Below are positions 1 through 10,659 of a DNA stretch of 64,000 nt, in pieces. Position 1 is the first letter of the stretch; every line of letters begins with the position of its first letter. The DNA is from Membranipora membranacea (taxonomy: Eukaryota > Bryozoa > Gymnolaemata > Cheilostomatida > Membraniporidae), in the NCBI GenBank assembly GCA_914767715.1, contig OU612068.1, forward strand, positions 8,122,001 to 8,186,000. The letters are read 5' to 3'. A program made the position numbers and the translations under genes. The notes under the pieces were generated by a model. The model had not been told where the DNA came from. It did not search any database and saw only the letters and a list, made by a program, of their open reading frames with translations.

Positions 1-490
1 TAGCTGTTGTCTTGTGGGTTTGTTGATTACTTCATTGCACTTATTCTCTGATACCGACATAAATTGTATTATTGTGTCTGTAACTACATTAAGTCATTCT
101 AGTTTGATTCCTGTTCACACACTGCTTTCCCAGAGTTGTTGTATGCTCTCCGATTACTTTACTTACCTCTTCATCATAAGTATCCCATCTTTGTGATACC
201 ATTTTATTCCAGCAATCACTCTTTGACATTTCCTGATAGTAGATATCTTGTTCCGTCTTTGTCCTTTGGTTTCTTCTGTCGCATCTGATTGAGGATATTG
301 TATGTTTTATCCTACATGTTGAGCCTACCATTAGGGCATTTTTGTTTTCTCTCTGTTGTAACCATTTTTCATCAATATTGGATACTTCTCCTGTCTGGTT
401 GTACATACTGCAGTTTAAGCTCATGTTTAGTTCTCCATTGGTGAGGGTTGATCTTACCCTGTGATTCAACTCGCATATCAGCTGTTCTGT
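1..490 (-). pseudogene. Envelope-like frame, interrupted
   Basis: Downstream of the integrase frame, and overlapping its last codons in another frame, lies an open stretch that is continuous from about 500 to a stop at 91-89. It is rich in Asn-x-Ser/Thr sites and cysteines, as expected of a secreted or surface glycoprotein, and it directly follows the hydrophobic segment that ends the integrase frame. After the stop, a different frame is open to the window edge, which suggests one small insertion or deletion. The position after pol and the glycoprotein-like composition point to a retroelement envelope gene; the sequence itself is not one I recognise. It is described as broken and no repaired form is given. 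Confidence 0.45.
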
Positions 491-2610
491 GCGCTAATCG
501 TTGGCAGTATTATACTCAAGGTAATAACACCAATGCAAAACTTTGTCGAGAAGTTAATATTACTCGCCCGGTAATTGGTCTTAATCTTTGTTGTCCTAAT
601 GCTGTTGGCGTAATAACAAAGTGGTTCAACTGAATTGTTTTCTCTTTCTTCTCCAGATTCACCCATCAACCTTTCATTGTAAAGTGCAGGTCGTCTCCTC
701 CTAAGATTATACCTGCCGGTTGTATCTTCATGTGAGTTGACATCGTCTCTGAGTATACCTTGGTATTCTGCTCTTTCTTGTTGGGTGGCTGATTCAAATG
801 TATTTCCTTGCCCCTCAATATCTGAGTGTTCGTGTTCTTGTGGTTCAATGTGCTCGTCGTGCACTTGAGACTCATCTCCATTTTCTGCTCCCTCATCTGC
901 TGAATTTTCTATATCTAATTCTCCTTCTGAACTTGTCTTCTGGCCTCTCAGATCATTCTCCTCTGAGTCATTTTTCAGATATTCTTCTTGTATAGCTGAT
1001 TTGCATTCCTTGTAGGTTGGTGTGTAGTTTTCTGTGACAAGTTTAAGTCTTCTGATATTTATCCACTTAGGTTTTGAGTGTGGCGCCACACAAGGTATGG
1101 CCATGGTGTCACTTACATCTGTCACTCGGAACGGTCCTCTGAATTGAGATGTGAGTGCTCTTGATTTTCCCTTTTCTATAGCTGGTCTATACATATAGCA
1201 GCGGTCTCCTCTTTTGATAATAGGATTGCTGGCATTTCTATCAAAATATTGTTTGTACCTTTCATTCATCTTGTCGTGTATTTCATACGCATGTTTTATG
1301 GCTTCCTGAAGTCTCAAAACCAAGCTTTCCTTGTAGTCATCAGTGGAGTTTGCCTTCTCATTTACACTGATCGGACTCGCTTCCTGCATTTTGCTAAATA
1401 GGGGAATTCTAAAGTCCCTACCATGTGCAAGGAAAGCTGGTGTGTCGTTCATATGCGAGTTAGATCTGCAAACCGATGTGTTCATTGCAAATACCACTGC
1501 AGGCAAATAAAAGTCCCAGTCGTTTTGTGTTGATGAGGTGTACCCCTGTAGCGCACGTTGTAGAGTTTGTATCCTCCGTTCTACAATGCCGTTTGACCTT
1601 GATGAATACGCAAGTGTAAATGCATGATGAATATCTGTCAACTTCGTCAGTTCGGCCATTAGTTTTGATCGGAAACATGGTCCATTGTCTGATCTGAGTT
1701 CGATTGGGAACCCGTAGATTACAAATACCTTACTAAACAATGCATACGCTATGGTCTGTGCCTTGAGATCCTTTAGTGGTATGGCAACTACAAGCCTTGT
1801 GACTGACTCAACACATACCAGAATGTGTTTATTCCCGTCCTTAGAGATCTTCAAGTCTTGTAGATTGTCGATTGACCACCTTGCAAATGAACTTGAGATG
1901 GGTACATGTCGCATTTCTGGTTTGAGATATTTGTTTGGTCTTTTGCAGAGCCCACATGCCTGACAGTCACTTATAAAGGCTTTGACATCATTGTTCATCG
2001 ATTTCCAAAAGAAATATCTTGTCAGACTAGCTGTCGTCTGTATAATACCACGATGTCCTCCACATAAGTCACTGTGGAATGACTGTATTATTCTCCTTCT
2101 CATTTTTACAGGTACTACCAGTGTCAATCGCTTCTCATCTCTGGAGATGTGCCACAGCAGGTCTTCTCTCACTTCATATTGTTTTGATGCAGCTATGAAG
2201 AGTTTTCTCAATTGTATAGTGAGGTCAATATCTAAGTGTCCAGTTTCCAAATATCGTAACAGAACACCGTAGAAGCTATCTTCCATTATTCCTTGTCTGA
2301 ATTGGTGTACAAATACCCGGTTATCCAGTATATTCTTCAATTCCCAAATCAGCTCCTCTTTCTTTCGCTTTACCTGGTGACTTTTTCCCTCAGTCTCCTT
2401 ATCTTCTTCTTCTAACACATTGATGATTGCCTTGTGTTTATTTGCAGTTTCCTGCATGATTTGTTGTGTATTCGGCTGTTTTGTCCTTCTTATCCCTTCT
2501 CTTCTTATCCTTTCTGAGTCAAATTTTCCATTTGTATCAATGACTGCCTGGTTATTTTCCTCATCCTCTTCGCTGTCTGTAACATCCAGTCTTTTTCTGC
2601 TCTGTTGAAA
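478..2610 (-). CDS. Retroelement integrase (partial pol polyprotein)
   Basis: This is the DNA-joining enzyme of a Ty3/gypsy-type element. Numbered from the ATG at 2457 it has 659 codons, but the frame is open back to 2610. A zinc-binding HHCC module is visible (H128, H135, C165, C168), followed by the integrase core with D197, D257 and E293, a D-x59-D-x35-E spacing that fits active retroviral and gypsy integrases. A basic segment with a GPF motif (a GPY/F-like module) follows, then an acidic, low-complexity region at about residues 490-610. The last 20 or so residues are strongly hydrophobic and look like a signal peptide or membrane anchor, unusual for a pol end but expected where an envelope frame begins. 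Codons and catalytic residues are intact, so this copy is either recent or under selection. Confidence 0.85.
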   Translation of the reverse strand, partial: FQQSRKRLDVTDSEEDEENNQAVIDTNGKFDSERIRREGIRRTKQPNTQQIMQETANKHKAIINVLEEEDKETEGKSHQVKRKKEELIWELKNILDNRVFVHQFRQGIMEDSFYGVLLRYLETGHLDIDLTIQLRKLFIAASKQYEVREDLLWHISRDEKRLTLVVPVKMRRRIIQSFHSDLCGGHRGIIQTTASLTRYFFWKSMNNDVKAFISDCQACGLCKRPNKYLKPEMRHVPISSSFARWSIDNLQDLKISKDGNKHILVCVESVTRLVVAIPLKDLKAQTIAYALFSKVFVIYGFPIELRSDNGPCFRSKLMAELTKLTDIHHAFTLAYSSRSNGIVERRIQTLQRALQGYTSSTQNDWDFYLPAVVFAMNTSVCRSNSHMNDTPAFLAHGRDFRIPLFSKMQEASPISVNEKANSTDDYKESLVLRLQEAIKHAYEIHDKMNERYKQYFDRNASNPIIKRGDRCYMYRPAIEKGKSRALTSQFRGPFRVTDVSDTMAIPCVAPHSKPKWINIRRLKLVTENYTPTYKECKSAIQEEYLKNDSEENDLRGQKTSSEGELDIENSADEGAENGDESQVHDEHIEPQEHEHSDIEGQGNTFESATQQERAEYQGILRDDVNSHEDTTGRYNLRRRRPALYNERLMGESGEERENNSVEPLCYYANSIRTTKIKTNYRASNINFSTKFCIGVITLSIILPTISAQNS

Positions 2611-2613
2611 CTA

Positions 2614-3359
2614 ATAATTACCAATAATAGGTGCAAAGGTAATTAGTTTTGACCAGTGTCATATTTTTATGGGATTTCTAATCCAGATTATGATTGATTA
2701 TTAATTTTTATGGTTTCGGCCCAGGGTCTGGTACAGAAATGTATTTGTTGAATATTAACTAGTTATTTATTGGTCTGCGTCTTTATATGATATGTGATTG
2801 ACCTTTAGTTTTGTACTGTCGCACTTATTAATAATAAATCATTTGAGAATAAGGATGCTTCAATACCATGTTGTGTAAGTGATCGTTGCACATTCGGAAG
2901 AAAATATGGCTGCTCTTATACACTAAGGTAATTATAAAACATGATGTTCTTTATGATGATTACGTAAGAAAATGTCATCTGACACCTGCGCATTTATTAT
3001 AAAAAGGAGGAAAATCAAGGTCTGATTCTTTTCTTGACATTACCATTGACCCTAAATCAATCATGAATAGTTATCTATTGATACTCAAATACTCATAAGT
3101 GTCAATAGGAGATGATTTTTTTTACACTTTTATTGGCAGTCGATTTCATTCCAGTACCGGAATGTTTTCCGAATAGTGCCGAAAATAAAAAAAAAGGAAA
3201 AGAAAAAAAAAAGCTTGAGAATGAATACAAGTTAAAATGATAGTAGGTAAATCTTAGCAGATTTAATTCTATCGAGACGAACAATGCGATTCCTGCTTTC
3301 ACGTACTTAACTTCCTCCAGAATGAAATAAATGCTGAAAGACCATAATCTTTATTGTAG
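2614..3359. other. Non-coding spacer
   Basis: AT-rich sequence between the retroelement fragment and the first exon of the next gene. It contains an A-rich stretch near 3185-3213 and no open frame with convincing splice sites. Upstream coding exon(s) of the 3.4-5.4 kb gene should lie here or farther left, but I could not place them. Confidence 0.5.
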
Positions 3360-3368
3360 GATTTGCAG

Positions 3369-5448
3369 TTTCTGATCCCATCAGTTGTCCAATGCTGACA
3401 CTCGGAGAAGAGAGACGTTGGAATGATGCAAAGCTCTTTTCAGCCAGCTGGCACAAGATTCTGACTATTGATCAAAGAGGGCAATGTATTCTTCGAGGTG
3501 ATTGCTTACATAATTCTTAGGTCTTATTAACTAGTGATGGTAAATTGTCAGATTTTGGCGTGATGGAACGAGACCGAGTAAGCGAAAAAATTTGAGACTG
3601 AGACATAAATATCGATGCCAATAAAATTCAAAACTGCCACTTTATTGGCATCTGGAAATTGAATATGATACAGAAATGACTTCATTAATTATGATATTAC
3701 ATGTATAAGTCTGGGCTTCTGACCAAACATTGGGGGCCTTGTCATTATACTCGGTATACTGTGATGTTGGTAATATTAGCTATTACTGCTTTCTGGAATG
3801 GAGTTATCTACCGGCTGCATAAAGGTGTACTGCTGCATGACATGACATGCGCACATGTGTTTTTTTTCTGTTTTTGCTTTAACACTGGGTGTTTGTTTCG
3901 AATTTGATTGGCGGTTGGGTTGTTGTTTATTGCCCGATGGGTCATATGTACAGTCAACACTTTTGTGAACAAACTATACTGTATTATGATGGGTGCATTA
4001 TTGTGACCAATGATCTTTGAATCAGAAAAGGTCCGCCAGAAACTTTTAGTACAATAGGTCTTCAAAGTGGCTCTCCCATCGAAGCCAGAGAGCCTGCCCA
4101 AGCTAGATAGAAATGGTATATAGTCACCTCAAGCTTTAAAGCTGCAGCCTTTTAAACAAGTTAATGTTCTCATTTTACAGATTCCAGTCATCACCGAATC
4201 CAGATTGATAAGTACTTTCTGAGTGGTGGAGGTAGAATTGAATATCGAATATTTTTTGTATTTCGTGTTATTGATCAGCTTCAATACAACAATACACGTT
4301 ATGGAAGGATAACAGCAGCTCCAAGTGGTGGTCTGCTTCACTGGGTTGCAAGTGTAAGTATTGACAGCAGTAGAAAGCTGGTTTCATTATAAATGAAGGA
4401 ATGGGAATAAATGCAGAGTTTACTTTAATTTAAGGTCTAGTTACCAATTGGATCATTAGATCTGTAGATGGTATGATGAAGACAAATTTGAGTGGTGAAC
4501 TTAGGCGTTTGCTAAAAATACAAACAAGATGGGAGCCGTTACCCTGACATCCTCATGATCTTGGCTCAGTTACAAGTGAGCAGGTCTTATACCCATGGTC
4601 AATATACCTCCAACTGACATTGTATATAATTATGACAAATTTCACAACCAATCAAATCAGAACTTTGACCAAGATTGTTGCAATCAAACGCAATTGCTAA
4701 AACTCCAAATTTTGTGACCGCTATTGTTGCATCAGGATATTTCACAAGTGTAGTAATTTAGCATAGATGATTTGCGACCATACCGCAAGCTTGTGTTCTG
4801 GCTGATCCTTTATAAAGATTATCAAGTACTGGTCACACTTCACAGATTTGTCAAGCGGGTTCAGAGTCTCTCTTCCAAACAGTTACAACCTTTGTGGTTG
4901 ATCACTATGTGAATACTGTAATGAATTTACAACAGTTGTTATTAATTGCGACAATTTTGTCCCAATACGAACAATTGCGGTCAGCTGCAAAATTTGTGAT
5001 AATTGCAACATTTCTGGATAGATACATGTATAACTGTTAGATTGGACTGATACACATATTCTTATTCTAGATTTTTTACCCTTTTGTTGCCAGGAACATA
5101 AACATCCGACACCAAAGACTTTCTCCATGTGTCACAACAATGTTTTTGAAATCACACCGGTTGGCCCAAAATGGCGCAAATGGATGGAATTCACTATTAC
5201 TAAGCACCGCAGTAAGTTATTGGGTTCACACCAATACAATGATGAAAACAAGCGGTATTTAATTTTACTGAGTTCAGATAATTTTGTCATTATAGCCTTA
5301 GTTTGTGCTTTCAGACAACTTATGCGCTGAGGTCAAGGGAAGCTATTATGTCATGGCCAACTCAGTCTTACCTATAGACTTTACAGCTGATCATAGTGCC
5401 ACAGCTATCATGGACTATGCAATGCCACCGGACACAACTCAATCTTAG
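3369..5448 (+). CDS. Unrecognised four-exon gene, 5' end missing
   Basis: Four exons with canonical borders join in one frame: 3369-3497, 4181-4353, 5094-5211 and 5315-5448 (TAG). Phases match at every junction (1, 0, 1), strong evidence that this is a real gene. The first exon may instead start at 3360, because two acceptors nine bases apart keep the same frame. It begins mid-codon, so at least one upstream exon is missing. The visible protein is about 184 residues, mostly beta-strand-like, with scattered Cys and Trp, including SASWHKIL in exon 1, GGGRIEYRIFFVFRV in exon 2 and PKWRKWMEF in exon 3. There is no clear transmembrane segment. I do not recognise the family. The neighbouring retroelement fragment runs in the opposite direction. 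Confidence 0.65.
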
Positions 5449-5609
5449 CCCCGAGCAACTAGATTTTGTTTATATCATCAGCTCAAAAATTTTTTTAGAG
5501 GCTTCCTAGCAGGGTACCATATAAGACAAATCACTAAAACCATGTTGAGCACAAGAGGCTTTTACACACCTGTTCAAATTTTTCTTGCATTCGAACACAT
5601 AGGGGCCCC

Positions 5610-6113
5610 TTGGCAGCTGCTCAAATACACCAACGTCTAGTTGCAGACTCAAAAACATGCCACAGTTGATGAAGGCTAATGATGATGTGTGTTATTTCCT
5701 CATGGTTATATGAACCATTCATACTGAGTTCCTATTGGCTAATAACTAAGCATGAGTCATGTGACCTTTGGGGTATAATGGCTGGTTAAAATCAGATTTA
5801 GTTTGATTATTTCATTATCCAGAACGGTTTGGTGAGTTTGAGATGATAATGCAGACATATATATTGAGGATTAAATCGACTGCTATATGAAAACTCCAAT
5901 AGTTAAGTCGAAAATTCAGTTTTTAATATGTGTTGATAACCTATAATGTCACATGACTTATGCTTAGTTATTAGCATATAGGAACTCAGTATGAATGGTT
6001 CATATAACCATTAGGAAAGAACACACATCATCATTAGCCTTCATCAATTGGGGCATGTTTTTGAGGCTGCAGCTAGACGTTGGTGTATATGAGAAGCTGC
6101 CAAGTGGGTGAAC
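5610..6113. repeat. Fold-back (inverted-repeat) element
   Basis: Two imperfect arms of about 170 bases face each other: about 5610-5780 reads, reverse-complemented, as about 5945-6113. For example, the stretch before CATGAGTCATGTGAC at 5749-5763 pairs with that after GTCACATGACTTATG at 5948. The spacer is about 170 bases. This is the form of a MITE or fold-back transposon. No coding frame lies inside. It sits just after the 3' end of the upstream gene and before the candidate alternative exon. Confidence 0.75.
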
Positions 6114-6602
6114 TTTTCCTTGGTCTTAAAAGAATGTGGTAAGTGCATACTCTTCTAAAAAGATTTATAGCTCACAATTTTAAATTGAACAGTTTATGCT
6201 CATGATCATCAGCCATATTCTAATAGAATTTAAAAGTTTGTGAAACTCTCCTATATTTTAATTGTACTTTGTTATTTTGCTAAAAGACATAAAAATCAGG
6301 TAGGAGAGGCATGACTTCATTCTGAACCTTATGTCTGAACAAAAACAACTTTGGAACATACAATTTTAAACTATACCTGGGGTAGGGGAAAATTCCAAGA
6401 GCTCTAGTCTACATTATGTGATCAGCATGTTAACATGATAATCGATGTCTTACCTAAGAAATACACACAAAGGGATGTTCCTATAAATGTAAAGCCATTA
6501 CCGTGCAAACTAGTAACTGTAACATGTTCTTTCTACACAGGTAGCAGCACTTTAATTCTACTTTTCATTCATGAAGATATTCTCATATTAAATTTTTAGC
6601 AG

Positions 6603-6787
6603 ATGGAGGTTCAAGTCTGCTCTGTGATGCCCAGAGTGGTAGGTTTATAAAGCCAAGATTAACTCAACCTCAGCAATGTGATAGTGGTGTTTGGAGAATC
6701 ACCGACAGTGCGGTAGAGAATATTTATTCATTGTATTGCCGTAATGTGTTTTACCGTAATCCCTATGCGTGGAAAACTGTGATCTGA
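6603..6787 (+). CDS. Candidate alternative terminal exon of the 3.4 kb gene
   Basis: After an acceptor-like TTTTTAGCAG a frame stays open for about 61 codons to TGA at 6785-6787. Its entry phase (two bases completing a codon) is the same as that of the terminal exon at 5315, so exon 5094-5211 could splice to either one. Both start with a similar short pattern: an L-C pair followed a few residues later by a Gly and an aromatic residue. That would make them alternative or duplicated last exons. Composition is protein-like (several Cys, Trp and Pro). No transcript evidence is available, and it may instead belong to a separate gene. Confidence 0.35.
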
Positions 6788-6789
6788 AC

Positions 6790-8270
6790 ATGTGAAATCC
6801 CTTGATTATATTTTTTTTTCATAAAGATGATTTGATTAATTTGCTAACTGTATTGTTGTATAAAGTTCAGAAATGCAAGCGTTGTCTTATTAAAACGAAA
6901 ATAAACATCTGAATTTTTATTATCAATCGTTTTTATTATCATAGAAGAGCCGTTGGAAATTTCTCTGCTGCAATATTTATCACTTATTTCCGCTGTCATA
7001 TCATATTACTAAACTCAGTGTTGGAAAATTGTCTGGACAAAATAAGCAATTCTCAGCAAACCCAAACCAAAATAATATATTATTATTGAGTCCCTCACTT
7101 ACATACTTTGGTGTTGTGTTTTCATGAAGCCTCGAAAAAACTTTCTCGACTTGCTTGCTTAGATAGTCAGCTAATCTGTGTGTCTACTTCCATAGCCCTA
7201 ATAATTAAATACCCTCCTTTTCCTAGGTTTTCCGAACATTATGAATGTTTTTTTTTAGACTTACAAATCACATTTTTCACCCTCTTCAGGGATTTCAGGC
7301 TAAACATTGGAGAAATGACCAGTGCTCTGACCAAAATCGATCAGTTGTCACACTAAATAAATTGAACTAATTTTATCAATCTCATCATAGCCATATATGG
7401 GTGTTTAAAGGTAATCAGAGGTTTCAGGTTTTCTTCCACTGAACAAAAATGATCAACCATAGCATAAAAAGCTCTCTCACTACATCCATTCACAAAAGAT
7501 TGCCGGATTCCACAGGTTCAGGGTTTTTTTGTCATAAAATGCAATCAAATTGGGTAGGTCAAAACTAAAGCTGTGTTAAAAATCAGCAGTATTGACATCC
7601 AGATCAGGACCATAATCAAAGGAGGTCTACTGCTTGCTTGGACGCAGAACGAAGATCCTCCCTATACCTCTTCGAAAGACGTGTATCCATCCAGGCAAGG
7701 GTATCTACCCCACACAAACAGGGCCCCGTTGAATAGGGAGGTCAATTAAGAACTAATGTTTAGAAAGGAAAGAAAGAAAATAAACTGTAGGTGAGTCAGT
7801 ATACTGACCATCACAAAGTCTGCCGTAAATATTATGAGGGTTCGATTGGTTTGACATGGAACTAGTGATTTTCAGCATTATTACAATAATTCCGCTCTAG
7901 CTTAAGTTTTGTGGTTCTAATTATATCTAGTCGGCATAGCTTAAGTTTTGTAAGATAATTTGAACCCAGAGTTGAGCATTGATATGTAGGAGATGATTCA
8001 GACCAGACATTACCTTAAACAAATCATAAATAAAAGGAAAACATCCTCCACTGACAAAGCATGCAAAGAAATAAGAAAGAGTGCCAGTGAGTGTGATGGA
8101 CAGGACTAAAAAATACTTGAAATATTTGAAAGCTAATTTCAACGTGATTTAAAAGAATATTTACTGTAAATTTATTCATAGCCATAGGCTCAATAATAAG
8201 TCTATGTTCAAAGCAAATTTTATTCTGCATATGCCCATAAAATTTAATATCATACAGACTAATTTATTTA
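6790..8270. other. Intergenic, no gene seen
   Basis: AT-rich sequence with short open frames only (for example 7108-7356 on the plus strand). None has recognisable domains or paired splice sites. No repeat structure was noticed before the satellite begins. Confidence 0.5.
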
Positions 8271-8278
8271 TAGTTTAT

Positions 8279-9200
8279 AGTTTGTATTCTGCCAAAATTT
8301 ATTGAAAATCCGCAGATCTGGATAAGAAAAAATCATCAAAATTTGACCCGAAATCTTACCCTCTCAGATTTGCTTGAAAGTTCATTTCCATGTTCCCAAT
8401 CACGCCCTCAACTCAGAATCAGAATGAATGCTTCCTTTTATGCTGACTAAATAAGTTTGTTTTTTGCCAAAAATTATGGAAAATCCGGAAAATCCTGATA
8501 AGGAAAAATCACCAATATTTGACCCAAAATCATACCCTCTCAGATTTGCTTGAAAGTTCATTTTCAGGTTTCCCATAAACGCCCTCAATTCAGAATCAGA
8601 ATAAATGCTTTCCATTACGCTGACTAAATAAGTTTGAATTCTGCCAACATTAATTTAAAAAACCGCAGGTCAGGATTAGAAAAAATCATCAATATTTGAC
8701 CTGAAATCTTACCCTCTAAGATTTGCTTGAAAGTTCATTTCCAGGTTCCCAATAACGCCTTCAACTCAGAAACAGAATATGCTTCCCATCATGTTGAGTA
8801 AGAAAGTTTGTATTTTGCCAAAAATTTATAGAAAATCTGGAAAATCCAGACAACGAAATAATCATTACTATTTGACCCGAAATCTTACCCTCTCACATTT
8901 GCTTCAAAGTTTATTTCCAGGCTCCTAACCATGCCTTCAACTCAAAAGCAGAATATACAGCGCTTCCTATCACGCTGACTGAAAGATTTCGTATTTTGCC
9001 AAAATTTATAGAAAAACCAGAAAATCCGGACAAGGAAAAATTATCTTGCCAACTACGCACTCAATTAAGAACCAGAATATATATGGTTCCTATCAGGCTG
9101 AATAAGACAGTTTGTATTTTGCCAAAATCTATAGAAAAAACGGAAAATTGGGATAACCCAACGAATTATACTTCTTGGTCCAAAAATGACCATTAGGAGT
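8279..9200. repeat. Tandem satellite, ~177-base unit, about five copies
   Basis: The phrase AGTTTGTATTCTGCCAAAA and its variants recurs near 8279, 8454, 8630, 8807, 8985 and 9109, so the period is 175-178 bases, with a shortened last unit. Within units the order is conserved: GCCAAAA, GAAAATCCG, TTTGACCC, AATCTTACCCTCTCAGATTTGC, then CCCTCAACTCAGAA. Copies differ by base changes and small indels, so the array is not young. Small open frames inside it (8400-8615, 8996-9196) are by-products of the repeat. Confidence 0.85.
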
Positions 9201-9540
9201 TGTCTTTCCTGATTTGTTAAATTTCAAACCTCAAAGTTACCCCCTCTCGATCACAACTTGATCTGTGTGGACCTGGGAGTTTGTTAATAGGATAGTTGAG
9301 TGTATAATATGTTCATCATTCAAGTCTTCAACAAAAAATTACTAATTTATTATCATCAACAAAACAGTAAACTCTTATGTCCCTCAAAAAATCACTATTG
9401 GTTGGAAGTTCTCTTTGCATTAAATATTATGTCCATCCGTCAGAATTATAATAACAGGAATTATGCAAACTGAGAAATATTTTTGTGTCGATCAATCAAA
9501 AATTAAACGTCTCCAAATATCAAAATCTTTACCGCATACA

Positions 9541-9650
9541 TAGTTTAAGTGCTCAAACGGTGCAAGATGCTGGTAGAGGCATTTCATTATCAACCACTTG
9601 ATAATGAAATGCCTCTACCAGCATCTTGCACCGTTTGAGCACTTAAACTA
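9541..9650. repeat. Perfect palindrome, 53-base arms, 4-base loop
   Basis: Bases 9541-9593 are an exact reverse complement of 9598-9650, with CCAC between. Just outside lies a short direct repeat (TACCGCATACA ending at 9540, and again from about 9649), as a target-site duplication would leave. Arms without a single mismatch imply a recent origin: either a tiny fold-back insertion or a template-switch or assembly artefact. Confidence 0.85.
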
Positions 9651-9659
9651 CCGCATACA

Positions 9660-10420
9660 AGGTTCTGCCTGTACACAGTATTATTTCGAACTCTAAGCAC
9701 CAAGCAGAACAATCAATTGAGTCAATTTGGCCTAATAACTCTCCATTTACCCTAACACTAGCAAGATAACGACAAAAAATAGCTGCCAGTGCAAGCAGTT
9801 GGACACTTGCTATTTGAATTACTATTCACGGTCCATATTCTATACTACTGGCTCCAACTTGAACTGGAATTGTTAAAGTTATTGAGTGGGTGATTAAAGG
9901 AGGCAGCATTATACATCTACCGCTACTTGAATCAACACACTGTATGCATTTGTGTTCACAATTAATATGAGCAAAATTTGAGTCAGAGATACTCATCAAC
10001 AGTTTGAAGTCAATAGTGTTAGTTAGGAATCCAGCTAAATCAGAGTTTGAAAGGTATTCACTATGGTACCTACCGCCATGAGGATGTTGTTCACCGTCTC
10101 CATGGTGGGCGTTGTGATGCCATATTCTTGACCCATGAAACTATTCAAAATTATATGATACTAGCCTAAATTTTCAGCCATCGTTTTCTAAGTCTAATGC
10201 CAGTAATCATATCTTGTATACCTACCTGTAAAGATAAGAGCACTGCATATCAAATTATTTGATTGTAAGACTAAACAGAAAGACATTGGGACAACGCAAA
10301 CCGACGTAATTATGAGATTATGTTGACTAAATCTTGTCACCAAACAGTAGCTAAAGCGAGGCAAGGCATGACAACACTCTCTGAGAAAAATCCTGAAAAA
10401 TCATATCATCGATTTATTGT
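9660..10420. other. Intergenic, no gene seen
   Basis: No open frame with plausible exon borders and no obvious repeat on either strand. Confidence 0.45.
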
Positions 10421-10426
10421 CTACAG

Positions 10427-10654
10427 ATCAAGGACCAAAGAGTGATACAAGCTCATACCACTCTGACAGATTGAATATTACAAGACAACCATACAAAACA
10501 TCCGATGAGGATGACCGTCCAAAGTGTGACCTTAGATTCTCAAAGTTTGTGACTTGTATATTGGAGTTGTCCTCAGAGCCCGACTTGCTAGATGCTCACT
10601 GGAGACCTCAGTATCTCATGCAAGGATTTTGTGGCATTTATTATACTCATATAG
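10427..10654 (+). CDS. Isolated candidate exon, unknown protein
   Basis: An open stretch of 228 bases lies between an acceptor (TTATTGTCTACAG, ending 10426) and a donor (ATAG then GTGGGT at 10655). Entry and exit phases are both 1, so it would be a symmetric internal exon of 76 codons. The peptide is polar, contains a Ser/Asp-rich start and a FVTCILEL-like hydrophobic run, and matches no family I know. The partner exons were not found; the next candidate plus-strand exon, at 18535, enters in phase 0 and so cannot join it directly. Confidence 0.35.
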
Positions 10655-10659
10655 GTGGG

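Larger units (their letters stand above)
1..2610 (-). mobile_element. Ty3/gypsy-like retroelement fragment (integrase plus envelope-like frame)
   Basis: On the minus strand an integrase-bearing pol frame (2610 to 478) is followed, in another frame, by an envelope-like frame that runs toward base 1. This is the pol-env order of envelope-carrying Ty3/gypsy elements. No reverse transcriptase, RNase H, protease or gag could be found upstream: the frame begins at a stop codon at 2613-2611, and bases 2620-3350 hold nothing like pol. No long terminal repeat is visible, and the 3' side is cut by the window edge. The open frame begins beside a sequence resembling a splice acceptor (reading TTTCAACAG, ending at 2602), so a spliced or host-adopted integrase is an alternative to simple 5' truncation. 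Confidence 0.75.

Noticed and set aside
3808-4101. 97-codon minus-strand frame
   Set aside because: Lies in an intron of the 3.4-5.4 kb gene, with no splice context, low-complexity patches and no known domain.
8279-9200. CRISPR-like array
   Set aside because: Units are about 177 bases throughout with no short repeat/unique spacer structure, and the genome is eukaryotic.
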